Source: CBDULX01 sp048550535
GTDB taxonomy: Bacteria; Pseudomonadota; Gammaproteobacteria; SZUA-229
Reading direction: 5' to 3'
Length of the DNA stretch: 11,271 nucleotides
NCBI GenBank assembly: GCA_048550535.1
Contig: JBLYYN010000202.1
Coordinates: 1-11,271 of the forward strand
The notes under the pieces were generated by a model that saw only the letters and a program-made list of their open reading frames with translations, ran no database searches and had not been told where the DNA came from. Position numbers and translations under genes: made by a program. Within the stretch, counting starts at the first letter, position 1; each line of letters opens with the position of its first letter. Positions 1 through 7,528 of the stretch are shown here, piece after piece.

Positions 1-30
1 TAAGTACGCCCTATTACAAGCACGACAGTT

Positions 31-58
31 TTCTCTGTGCACTCTGTGACTCTGCGGC
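31..58. repeat. CTCTGTG-type short tandem repeat
   Basis: Three near-copies of a heptamer follow each other: CTCTGTG at 33-39, CTCTGTG at 42-48 and CTCTGCG at 50-56, so the period is 8-9 bases. On the minus strand it reads as CACAGAG-like units. From memory, similar CACAGAG-rich strings occur between genes in many unrelated bacterial genomes; I cannot check copy number here. It does not form a reading frame of any length. Confidence 0.45.
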
Positions 59-672
59 AAATCTTTTTTGATTTTACGTCTGCTTCAGGGTGTTTGGTGA
101 CCTGTTCATGCAATAATGTCAGACAATGTACGAACTCATTTTACAAAGTGACTGATCAAGTCGAGATTTCTAAACTTAATTTATATCTAGTAATAGATCA
201 GTCTGGTAATTAAACTTACTAGTTTGAATATTATCTGATAGATTAATTTTTCTATTAATTAAAACCTGATTGAAGAATTTTTAACATCTTAAAACAGATG
301 TTCGTTAACTTGAAATATCAAGTATTTTCGGCTATCAGTTTCAAGTAATAACTCTCATTCCAAAGATAACTATTTGATATGTATGCTCTTAATCACTGGT
401 TTGGTCAATTTTGTAACTATAATACTGATGATTTCATTTTTGATGTCAGTAGATTTGCCAGCCATGATTAAAATCATTGCATAATATGCTCCTATTCATT
501 GGCCTGATAATTTGCGGATTGTGACAGGCTAAAGCAGAAAAACAAGAAAAATCAATATCAAAAGCTAATATATTTTCTGGAAGATTCTGGGAAATATCCC
601 TATGGTCAACAAGGGGAATGTGAACTATTGACTGTAGACAGGGTATGGAAATTGCCCCTGTTTTATAGTTTT

Positions 673-676
673 GGAG
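673..676 (+). promoter_or_regulatory. Ribosome binding site that decides the start at 686
   Basis: GGAG at 673-676 sits nine bases before the ATG at 686. A TTG at 671 is also in frame but overlaps this site and has no site of its own. The ATG also leaves a cleaner signal peptide. Confidence 0.7.
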
Positions 677-685
677 AAATATATT

Positions 686-1525
686 ATGCTTAAATTCAGC
701 GTCATGCTAGCCATAACTGGTTTACTCAGCCTATATTCGCAGATAGTAGCCAGTGATTATGTTTTTACTGCGCCACCCAGAGAGTCACTTGAGAAAGGTA
801 TCAAGGTTTATAAGCCAATTTCGGACTATTTGACCAAACTTACCGGTGAAAAATTTGTATATCAGCATCCTGAGACCTGGGCTGAATACTCAGCGGATAT
901 GCATGCAGAGAAATATGATCTGGTATTCGATGGTCCGCATTTCGTTGACTGGCGTATTAATAACCTGAATCACATGGTTCTTGTTAAATTACCGCATATT
1001 TTTCGCTGGCAGATTATTGCTCGTAAAGATGATATATCGGTCAATGATATACAGGACATAGTGGGAAAAAAAGTTTGTGCGCCTGGTTCTCCAAATTTTG
1101 GCATGTTAAGTATGTTTAGTCATTATCCAAACCCTGATAAGCAACCTGAACATGTTAAGATTAAAGGCTGGATCAATGTCTTTGATGGTGTAAAAAGTGG
1201 TAAATGTGATGCCGGAGTCCTACCTAGAATTAATTTAAGTGTTTATGATAAAGACAGTAAATACGTCAAAATAATCCATACTCATCTTCCTTATCCGAAT
1301 CAGGGTTTATCTGCTGGTAAACGTATTAACTCGGAACTTAAGCAAACCATTCGCCAGGGATTATTATCAAGCGATGGGCAGGAAGCTATGCTCAATTTAC
1401 GTAAACGATTTGCCGCGGGTTCAAAACTGGTTCGAGCTAATAATGAAGAATATGATGGTGTTCGCATCGTTCTTAAAAGAGCCCAAAATTTTACCTATAA
1501 AAAAGAATCACTGGTTAGCAACTGA
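686..1525 (+). CDS. PhnD-type phosphate/phosphite/phosphonate periplasmic binding protein
   Basis: Predicted 279-residue secreted solute-binding protein of the PhnD-like family (Pfam PF12974 type). Residues 1-23 form a signal peptide with a likely cut after VAS; no lipobox cysteine is seen, so it should be a free periplasmic protein. Family-like stretches follow: an early YKPISDYL segment (42-49), a YDLVFDGPHFVDWR block (77-90) and a GKKVCAPGSPNFG block (127-139). Cys131 and Cys174 (in SGKCDAG) could form a disulfide. The ATG at 686 is preferred over the in-frame TTG at 671 because GGAG lies nine bases upstream of it. No ABC permease or ATPase gene is nearby, so it is an orphan binding protein here. 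It may serve a transporter encoded elsewhere or act as a sensor subunit. Ligand identity cannot be read from sequence, and family members are not all phosphonate binders. The next gene starts 82 bases downstream on the same strand. Confidence 0.8.
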   Translation: MLKFSVMLAITGLLSLYSQIVASDYVFTAPPRESLEKGIKVYKPISDYLTKLTGEKFVYQHPETWAEYSADMHAEKYDLVFDGPHFVDWRINNLNHMVLVKLPHIFRWQIIARKDDISVNDIQDIVGKKVCAPGSPNFGMLSMFSHYPNPDKQPEHVKIKGWINVFDGVKSGKCDAGVLPRINLSVYDKDSKYVKIIHTHLPYPNQGLSAGKRINSELKQTIRQGLLSSDGQEAMLNLRKRFAAGSKLVRANNEEYDGVRIVLKRAQNFTYKKESLVSN

Positions 1526-1530
1526 GTAGC

Positions 1531-1554
1531 ATCACATAAACATCATCATGTGAT
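1531..1554 (+). other. Intercistronic inverted repeat (ATCACAT-N10-ATGTGAT)
   Basis: Two perfect seven-base arms, 1531-1537 and 1548-1554, are separated by ten bases, six bases after the stop of the binding-protein gene. RNA from it could form a modest hairpin. No T-run follows, so it is not a convincing terminator. A role in mRNA processing or stability, or as a protein-binding site, is possible but unproven. Confidence 0.4.
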
Positions 1555-1607
1555 TAAGGATGCCATTAAATTGGATATGCTTCATGGCTTAAGGAGGTAG
1601 TTTAATT

Positions 1608-2660
1608 ATGAATATCAAGACTCAACCCCGTCCAGTACTGATGATACCGCTAAGACGTTGCGGCAGTCATGCTTTGCGTTTGAGATTAAATGCTAATAAG
1701 GATTTTTATGCACCTTATCCATTACATATAGTCGACTTTATGCCTCTGCTAGAACTATATGGTGATCTTAATGATGACAATCACTATTTTCAATTGATTA
1801 CAGATGTTATCGGATTACAGTCAGGTTTAATGGTCAAGTGGCCGGGTGTGGTACTGGATCCTGTTGATATTTTCGAAGCTATTAAGTATGAACCCAGGAG
1901 TATCCACCGTGTGATATGGGAAATGTTGTTCGAAACTGGGCGTGAGCAGGAAGCTTCGGTAGTGATGGATAAATCACTGGATAGTATACATTATGTTGAT
2001 GATTTGCTTGAGCTCTTCCCAGATATGCTGTTCCTTAATGTGGTTCGCGATCCGAGAGCACAAATTTCGAGTATGAATAGAGCCATAATTCACGATTTTG
2101 ATATCATGCTCAATGCAAAAAAGTGGGTACTGGCTTATGACGAAGCCAAAATTCTGGCAACAAGGTATCCCGAGAAATTATTGACGATACGGTTTGAAGA
2201 CTTCATTGTTAATCAGGCCGAAATTATCCAAAAGATCTGTGAGTTCTTTAGTCTTGAATTCACGGCAGAAATGCTGGATATTGATAAATCTGATGAAGCC
2301 ATATCCATTTCTAAGCGTTCTACTCTGTGGGAGTCCAACAGTTCTGCCCCGATTTCGGCCAACGTGGATAAATTCAAAAAATTATTGACCGATGATGAAA
2401 TAGAAGTGATTGAAACTCTGGCCGGAAAGCATATGGATTACTATGGTTATGAGCGTATGACTGCTGGTGAAGCGGATGTTAGTGAAAAAAAAGTACATGA
2501 GGCAGAAAAACGCAACATCATTAATAAAGAAGCTGCATGGAAAGCACTTAAGATAAATGATCCCCGAGATTATATGTTGCGCAAGTTCAGAATCGATTAT
2601 ATGGAAATGATACGAGACCGCTTAAATCGTGAAAAAGAGTTATTTCAGAAATCTGCCTAA
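1608..2660 (+). CDS. Sulfotransferase family protein
   Basis: Predicted 350-residue cytoplasmic protein of the PAPS-dependent sulfotransferase superfamily, which moves a sulfuryl group from PAPS to a hydroxyl or amine acceptor. The 5'-phosphosulfate loop is recognisable near residues 14-27 (PLRRCGSHALRLRL). The 3'-phosphate-binding element is at about 143-156 (LNVVRDPRAQISSM), with Arg147 and Ser154 or Ser155 as the expected contacts. A RFEDFIVN stretch (195-202) matches the usual conserved segment after it. The first loop has RRCGS rather than the common PKSGTT form, so it belongs to a divergent bacterial branch. Residues from about 285 form a charged, probably helical tail beyond the usual fold. 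A strong site, AAGGAGG at 1591-1597, lies ten bases before the ATG. It follows the binding-protein gene and may be co-transcribed. The acceptor is unknown; surface polysaccharide or lipid is a guess. Confidence 0.75.
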   Translation: MNIKTQPRPVLMIPLRRCGSHALRLRLNANKDFYAPYPLHIVDFMPLLELYGDLNDDNHYFQLITDVIGLQSGLMVKWPGVVLDPVDIFEAIKYEPRSIHRVIWEMLFETGREQEASVVMDKSLDSIHYVDDLLELFPDMLFLNVVRDPRAQISSMNRAIIHDFDIMLNAKKWVLAYDEAKILATRYPEKLLTIRFEDFIVNQAEIIQKICEFFSLEFTAEMLDIDKSDEAISISKRSTLWESNSSAPISANVDKFKKLLTDDEIEVIETLAGKHMDYYGYERMTAGEADVSEKKVHEAEKRNIINKEAAWKALKINDPRDYMLRKFRIDYMEMIRDRLNREKELFQKSA

Positions 2661-2667
2661 TTGAAGT

Positions 2668-2701
2668 GGTATCACCAGGAAATACCAGGATTTTCTTCTG
2701 G
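2668..2701. terminator. Possible weak bidirectional terminator between convergent genes
   Basis: The 52 bases between the convergent stops at 2660 and 2713 hold two overlapping hairpins: GGTAT-N9-ATACC (2668-2686) and CCAGGA-N5-TTCTGG with one G-U pair (2685-2701). They share bases, so only one can form at a time. A direct repeat ACCAGGA occurs at 2674-2680 and 2684-2690. Neither hairpin is followed by a proper T-run on either strand, so terminator function is inferred mainly from position. Confidence 0.35.
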
Positions 2702-2712
2702 CATTGTTGCTG

Positions 2713-3900
2713 TTAAAAGTAGTAGGCCAGATCAAGCTGAATGTAATCATCCTTACGAAAAGACTGGAAAATACCATTGCTGTCTACATGTTGAAAGCTA
2801 CGCAGTTCGAATTCGAGTTTCCACTGGTCGCTAAGGCGACGACTGGCTTCCAACGACAGTAATGTCTCTCGAGTATCACGATCTATGATTGCTCCGAACA
2901 GGGCTTCGGTAGACTGTACGTCGTTCAGTGTTAGCCTGATACCGAACATCAGGTCATCTTCAAAAGCGCTTGTAGTATTTTCACCTCGGCTATCATAAAG
3001 ATATTCCATAACTAATCCAATATCGGTATTGCTGTCAAAAATACCAATAAAGCTGTACTCAAACCCGGTAGTATTTGCAACAAAGTCCTGTGCCAGCCAT
3101 TGACGTTGTATCAGCTCAAGTTTCCATAACCATTCATCAGTGGTGGCTTGAAGATCCAGTCCAAACTGTTGCATCAGGACATAATATGGAAGCAGTACTG
3201 GTTGAGTGTCTCTCACTCCAGGGGTGAATAATGGCTCACGACTGGTGCCTGTAAAATAAGACAGACCAAGGTCCCAGTCTCCAAGTACCTGAAACCAGCG
3301 CAGGGCATAGTCAATATGACGGTCTTCATCTGAAGATTCATAAACAGGCTGATCAGTATCAATTACCGGAGTGGTTATTAATCGTCCATCCACATCACTG
3401 AACGTACGTTCTCTAAAACCCGGTAGTATGAAAAAATCTATTGTACCGATATCATTCTCACTGCTGAATTTGAGCATGGGCTGGCCCAGCTTATCTTCGC
3501 CGTCAATATTCTCAACTGTATCGGACTGGTTGATGACATCTACCAGGTGCCGTGATTCAGTGACGCCCCAGAATACTTTGCTTATTCCAATCCTGAACTC
3601 CCAGTCATCCAGCACTTTTTGCCAATGTAATTCACGTAGGTCAGAATGGTTTCTTGCTTTGTCATTCTGATCAAGTCGGAAAAAAGGTGTAAATGTGAAG
3701 TTTTGCTGATCATCATCCCAGCCGTGGTAGAACTCAGGTAAACCAGCTACAGAGGGGTAGTGGTTTTTCTGGGTGGTACTGTCTATAAGTGGATCATGAA
3801 TATAGTAACGCGAGAGTATGGAAAAATTACCACTCCAGTCAGCAGCAAATGTATTTTGGTTGATCAGTAGTAGAAAAATAAATAATATTTTATTAATCAT
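2713..3900 (-). CDS. Outer-membrane beta-barrel protein, DUF1302-like signature
   Basis: Predicted 395-residue outer-membrane protein. Residues 1-19 are a signal peptide (cut near TFA|AD). The rest alternates short amphipathic strands with polar turns, and the chain ends in YYF, a C-terminal aromatic signal typical for BAM-inserted barrels. The block at about 88-130 (LRELHW, then RIGISKVFWG, then LVDVINQSD) resembles the signature of DUF1302-type outer-membrane proteins, but the protein is shorter than the usual DUF1302 length. It is the last gene of the five-gene operon. Its ATG overlaps the TGA of the thioesterase gene (ATGA, 3897-3900) and no Shine-Dalgarno sequence is visible, which suggests translational coupling. 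Being co-encoded with an MMPL pump and a LolA-like protein, it is probably the outer-membrane receiver or exit channel of that system. An unrelated porin or alginate-export-type barrel is an alternative. Confidence 0.65.
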   Translation of the reverse strand: MINKILFIFLLLINQNTFAADWSGNFSILSRYYIHDPLIDSTTQKNHYPSVAGLPEFYHGWDDDQQNFTFTPFFRLDQNDKARNHSDLRELHWQKVLDDWEFRIGISKVFWGVTESRHLVDVINQSDTVENIDGEDKLGQPMLKFSSENDIGTIDFFILPGFRERTFSDVDGRLITTPVIDTDQPVYESSDEDRHIDYALRWFQVLGDWDLGLSYFTGTSREPLFTPGVRDTQPVLLPYYVLMQQFGLDLQATTDEWLWKLELIQRQWLAQDFVANTTGFEYSFIGIFDSNTDIGLVMEYLYDSRGENTTSAFEDDLMFGIRLTLNDVQSTEALFGAIIDRDTRETLLSLEASRRLSDQWKLEFELRSFQHVDSNGIFQSFRKDDYIQLDLAYYF

Positions 3901-4412
3901 TGGCTGGTTGACTGGCTGGCTGTTAATTGTGAAATATCATTTACGCATGCAGGAGACTGGTTGTCGTAACCAAGTAATCTAATAACCTCATTTGGGTTTA
4001 GAGTACCCTGGTATGAACGCAGCAGGCCTTTGATGTGTGCAACGGCAACAGTTTTGTTTTTGCTGGTAAATGTTTGTTGAAAATAGGCATATTTATCATC
4101 CCAGCAGATCAGTTGTGTGCTTAGTTCATAGCTTTGGAATGAGTTCAGTGGCCGGTAATAACTAATTTGTGCCTGTGCCACTATGGGTACCCAGCGTTGT
4201 TTGATCATATGTCTGATCAGTCCTCGTTGTTTAATTAATTCAATTCGACCTAAATCCATGATGCTGAGGTAGCGGCCATTATTCATATGAAGATTGAAAT
4301 CCAGATCATTCGGCAGTACTCTCAAATGCAGTACTGCTGGCTGCAGCAGCTCAGGTTTTTTTTTGATGCCTGGCTTGAGTAGTAAAAATAATAGTCTTAA
4401 ATACAAATTCAT
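3897..4412 (-). CDS. 4HBT-fold acyl-CoA thioesterase-like protein
   Basis: Predicted 171-residue hotdog-fold thioesterase (4HBT superfamily, closest in look to the THEM6-like branch), expected to hydrolyse acyl-CoA or acyl-ACP thioesters. The active-site block is clear at residues 36-56, DLDFNLHMNNGRY then LSIMDLGR, matching the 4HBT pattern D-x-N-x-H-x-N-N-x-x-Y with Asp38 as the likely catalytic acid. Residues 1-13 (MNLYLRLLFLLLK) are hydrophobic and followed by a basic patch (GIKKKP). This looks like a membrane-associating anchor, so the enzyme may work at the inner face of the cytoplasmic membrane. AGGA at 4419-4422 lies six bases before the ATG. It starts 17 bases after the LolA-like gene and overlaps the barrel gene by four bases. 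Its place between envelope genes suggests it prepares or recycles acyl chains for the exported cargo (inference). Confidence 0.75.
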   Translation of the reverse strand: MNLYLRLLFLLLKPGIKKKPELLQPAVLHLRVLPNDLDFNLHMNNGRYLSIMDLGRIELIKQRGLIRHMIKQRWVPIVAQAQISYYRPLNSFQSYELSTQLICWDDKYAYFQQTFTSKNKTVAVAHIKGLLRSYQGTLNPNEVIRLLGYDNQSPACVNDISQLTASQSTSQ

Positions 4413-4429
4413 GATGTTTCCTGGGATTT

Positions 4430-5212
4430 CTATTTTGCACGTTTCAGGCTATTGCGATTGAAGTCCTTGTCACTGAGCCCTGTTTTGAATGCATAATTGG
4501 ACCATGTTAATAAGGTTGATTTGCCAGTCTGGTGGTTGATCATATGCATTTTATCCGCACGCCAGAATTGTCCAAGATATTGTTTATACCCAGAATAGGT
4601 TAGTGTTTTTAGCAGGCTGTTTTTTCGGTCATAAAAAACGATCTGTTCAGGTCGGTATTCCTGTTTGTTGATCCATACCTTCTGCCGGGTATATCCGGAG
4701 TGTTTGTATGCAGGATAACGTTCAATTACAAAACAGTCGATGTCATTGATTTTTTCTTCTCGAAGATACTTGTAGGTATATTTTTCCAGCTCCTGTGAGG
4801 AAATGTCTTCATAGGCAAATTCACTGCCCATAAATGGGCCGGACTTATTTTTTGAATTGATGCGTTTAACTCGTTTGATGGCGGGTAAATACAGCCATTG
4901 CTCGTCAGCTGTTATAGCATGAGAGAAAGTTAGAAATGCCGTGCCTTTAACATCGGCTGGTTTGTCGAATATGGACATGCTTTTATCGCCGTCACCGTCC
5001 ACTTCCAGATTTTTCACCCTCAGATGTCTGACGCTGGTCTGACCCTGTTTGTTTTTTAATTCCATTATCAGACTGGCGCTAGAATCTATGAATCCAGTAT
5101 CTCGTTTATCTACTTCCCGTGCTATTTCCAGGCCTCTATCGCTGGCCTGTGTGCCAATACTCAGCAGCAGACTGGTGAAAAATATAATTACTTTAAGTTG
5201 TGATGTTTTCAC
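4430..5212 (-). CDS. LolA-like periplasmic outer-membrane lipoprotein-sorting protein
   Basis: Predicted 260-residue periplasmic protein of the LolA-like family often labelled outer membrane lipoprotein-sorting protein (Pfam PF17131 type). Residues 1-24 are a signal peptide (cut near TQAS|D) with no lipobox. Hallmarks are DKPADVKGTAFL (83-94), QWLYLPAIKRVKRI (105-118) and GPFMGSEFAYEDI (125-137). The fold is expected to be a half-barrel with a hydrophobic groove that carries a lipid or acyl group across the periplasm. The start is a GTG at 5212 that overlaps the TGA of the transporter gene (GTGA, 5209-5212); GGGAG at 5221-5225 supports it. Despite the family label, it is not the general LolA chaperone; members usually sit beside MMPL transporters, as here. 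It probably passes cargo between that pump and the barrel. Confidence 0.8.
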   Translation of the reverse strand: MKTSQLKVIIFFTSLLLSIGTQASDRGLEIAREVDKRDTGFIDSSASLIMELKNKQGQTSVRHLRVKNLEVDGDGDKSMSIFDKPADVKGTAFLTFSHAITADEQWLYLPAIKRVKRINSKNKSGPFMGSEFAYEDISSQELEKYTYKYLREEKINDIDCFVIERYPAYKHSGYTRQKVWINKQEYRPEQIVFYDRKNSLLKTLTYSGYKQYLGQFWRADKMHMINHQTGKSTLLTWSNYAFKTGLSDKDFNRNSLKRAK

Positions 5213-7506
5213 GCGTGAATCTCCCGTGTAATTGGTTTATCAATACTCATGAGCAAGCTGGGTAATAGTAAAAAGTCGAGAATCAGTGCTATCGCAATTA
5301 TTATACTGGTCATCATGCCCATTCCAGAATTTAACTCGAAGGCAGATAATGAAAGGATCATGAATCCACTGACCAGCACAGCCGAGGTCACCCAGAGTGC
5401 AACGCCAACATTACGAAAGGCGTAACGAACAGCATCAAGACTGTTTAAATGTTTTTCTTCGCGTGCACGAATGTATTTGCTGATGAAGTGAATCGTATCA
5501 TCGACCACTATACCCAGTGTCATTGCGGTGACCACAGATAAGGCTAGACCCACTTCTCCATCAAGCAGGGCCCATAGCCCAAATGCACAGCCGGCTGGGA
5601 ACAGGTTGGGGATTAAACTGAGCAGGCCATATTTAACGGAGCCTAGTGCAAAAATCAGAATGCCTGAAATCATGACCAGTGCAATGCTGGTTCCTGTGAG
5701 CATACTGTCTATATTTCGTCTTCCAATATGCGAAAACATGATGGATGGGCTGGCACCGTCAGTAACCAGATCCGGTGCATTTTGCTCCAGCCATTGCTGG
5801 GCGCGTTGCTCCAGTTTGAGTATTTGATTGGATGAAATGGTATCCAGACTTACACTAACACGTGTGGCCTGTTTAGCAACGTCGATTTGGTTATTCAAAT
5901 CCAGGCCATAGGGCAGGGATAACTCATAGAGTAATAAATACTGAGCAGCCAGTTCACGGGATTCTGGCAGTTTATACCAGTCATCGTCGTCCCAGTGCAT
6001 ATTTCTATTAAGTCGTTTAAAGGTGTCGGAAATGCTGCTTACATGTTTGACTTCCGGCTGTGCTCGATACCAGTCGGTGAATGCAGATACCTTTTTCAGA
6101 AAAACAGGATTGCTCACCGCATTCTGCTCGCCACTGTCCAGAGAGTAATCAATATTATAGGTTCCGGTCAGGTGCTCAGTTGTAAAGTCGGTATCGCGTC
6201 TGAAGTCTACAGATTCATCAAAGTAGTTAACGAACACATCATTGAGTTCGTTTTTGTGGATCATGGCTAACAGGCACATCACCAGAATACTCATGACCCA
6301 TAACAATGTTTTTCTTTTACTGACAACCCAGTCACCGAGCAGGTGCATGCTACGAGTACCCATCACAAAATGCCTGGCTTTAATGGGCAGCATATACATG
6401 ATCGCTGGTAGGAAGCTTATAGTAAATAAAAACGACATCACAACGCCGAATGCTGAAATATTACCCAGATCACGAAATGGTGGTGCGTCACTGGCGTTGA
6501 GGCTAAGAAAACCCAGCATGGTGGTTAGACTGGTGAGGAATATAGGTAAAAAATTAACTCGCATGCTCTCGCTGATGGCATCATGCTTGGATGTGCCACG
6601 GTGGATTTCCTGTATCATGGTCACTAGCAGGTGAACGGCACCAGCAATGGCAATAGTAAGAATAATAATGGGTGCAGAGACCGATGGTGGTGTGAGATCG
6701 ATACCTGCCCAGCCAGCGCTTCCCATTGCCGAGATGATAGAAAATAATACCAGCACTACCGTTGAGAATGTGCCACTCAAGCTACGTAGTAGTAGCAGTA
6801 ACATGATACTTATGGCTAGAAATGCCAGTGGTATCAAACTCATAAAGTCGCGTTTACTGGCTTCAGGAAAAGCATTGTTCATCATCATGATGCCCGACAG
6901 GCGAATCTCCACTTCAGGAAAACGTTGCGCTATTTCATTCATCATGGTTCGTGCATAACTGACAACGGCCGGTGTTTCTGCCATGAGATCGATGCCAGGC
7001 ATCTGTACGATCACATTTACCCCGGTATAGGCAGCATCCGGTGATATCAGACGGTTGACCAGTATGGGTTCGTTCAATGCCACTCGTTTGGCATAGGCCA
7101 GATCCTGCTGGCTCATCGAAGCAGGATCAGTGACCAGATCATCGACGATCAGCTCATCCTGTTCAGCATAGGTATGTTGAAAATTGGTAACGGAGTTAAC
7201 CCGTATGGAGTAGGGAATCTGCCAGGCTTGCTCGGTAATGGCTTTTACTGCGACCAGAGTTTGCTTGCTGAATACAGTTTTATCTCTAGGGGCGATAACA
7301 AACAATACATTGTCATTTTTAGTATAGGTGTTTTGCAGGTTTTCGAAGGCATTAAGTTGAGGGTTGTCCTTGCTGAAAAATACTCGGTAATCATTAGAAA
7401 ACTCCAGGTATAGTGCACCCATACCCAGGCCCAGGGTTGCTAACACCGATAAGACTACAACCAGATAGCGCCATTTCAAAATCCATTCTGTGTACCGGAT
7501 AATCAT
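5209..7506 (-). CDS. MMPL/RND-family inner-membrane transporter
   Basis: Predicted 765-residue RND-superfamily exporter of the MMPL type (Pfam PF03176), in two similar halves. Hydrophobic segments fit 12 membrane helices: one at about 14-34, five between about 222 and 375, one at about 398-416, and five between about 601 and 754. Large periplasmic loops lie at about 35-220 and 417-600. The proton-relay motif in the second half is intact, GIVVDDTIHF (665-674) with Asp669 and Asp670. The equivalent place in the first half reads AIAGAVHLL (286-294) and lacks the acidic pair. AAGGA lies six bases before the ATG (7513-7517 on the plus strand). It starts 22 bases after tetR and its stop overlaps the next start. 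Proteins of this kind export lipids or other hydrophobic molecules using the proton gradient; the substrate here is unknown but the LolA-like partner and thioesterase favour a lipid. Confidence 0.85.
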   Translation of the reverse strand: MIIRYTEWILKWRYLVVVLSVLATLGLGMGALYLEFSNDYRVFFSKDNPQLNAFENLQNTYTKNDNVLFVIAPRDKTVFSKQTLVAVKAITEQAWQIPYSIRVNSVTNFQHTYAEQDELIVDDLVTDPASMSQQDLAYAKRVALNEPILVNRLISPDAAYTGVNVIVQMPGIDLMAETPAVVSYARTMMNEIAQRFPEVEIRLSGIMMMNNAFPEASKRDFMSLIPLAFLAISIMLLLLLRSLSGTFSTVVLVLFSIISAMGSAGWAGIDLTPPSVSAPIIILTIAIAGAVHLLVTMIQEIHRGTSKHDAISESMRVNFLPIFLTSLTTMLGFLSLNASDAPPFRDLGNISAFGVVMSFLFTISFLPAIMYMLPIKARHFVMGTRSMHLLGDWVVSKRKTLLWVMSILVMCLLAMIHKNELNDVFVNYFDESVDFRRDTDFTTEHLTGTYNIDYSLDSGEQNAVSNPVFLKKVSAFTDWYRAQPEVKHVSSISDTFKRLNRNMHWDDDDWYKLPESRELAAQYLLLYELSLPYGLDLNNQIDVAKQATRVSVSLDTISSNQILKLEQRAQQWLEQNAPDLVTDGASPSIMFSHIGRRNIDSMLTGTSIALVMISGILIFALGSVKYGLLSLIPNLFPAGCAFGLWALLDGEVGLALSVVTAMTLGIVVDDTIHFISKYIRAREEKHLNSLDAVRYAFRNVGVALWVTSAVLVSGFMILSLSAFELNSGMGMMTSIIIAIALILDFLLLPSLLMSIDKPITREIHA

Positions 7507-7528
7507 TGTAGATCCTTAATTATTCATA

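Larger units (their letters stand above)
1..685. other. AT-rich non-coding region upstream of the binding-protein gene
   Basis: I see no convincing gene here; all frames are broken by frequent stops. Base composition is very AT-rich (about a quarter G+C around 181-240). Small inverted repeats are visible: ACTTGA-N4-TCAAGT at 308-323, an imperfect one around 461-480 with core arms ATGATT/AATCAT, and GGGA-N4-TCCC at 589-600. A perfect -10-like TATAAT lies at 418-423 but has no good -35 partner at 16-18 bases. The stretch is long for a simple leader, so it may hold upstream regulatory sites or the decayed end of a gene to the left. I recognise no riboswitch or RNA gene in it. Confidence 0.6.

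Noticed and set aside
645..668. Seven-codon leader ORF (MEIAPVL) just before the binding-protein gene
   Set aside because: It is too short to judge, shows no codon bias for a regulatory amino acid, and has a poorly spaced ribosome site. A nine-codon ORF at 602-631 was set aside for the same reason.
671..685. TTG at 671 as the binding-protein start
   Set aside because: The codon overlaps the GGAG that serves the ATG at 686 and has no ribosome site of its own.
1531..1554. CRP-like site (TCACA and TGTGA halves)
   Set aside because: The half-sites are in the reverse order and ten or more bases apart; CRP needs TGTGA-N6-TCACA. Kept only as an inverted repeat.
6242..6634. Plus-strand open frame opposite the MMPL gene
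   Set aside because: It lies wholly antisense to a well-supported transporter, has no recognisable motif, and is best explained as a shadow. Other open frames opposite or within the transporter, barrel, tetR, truD, accA and tilS genes were dropped for the same reason.
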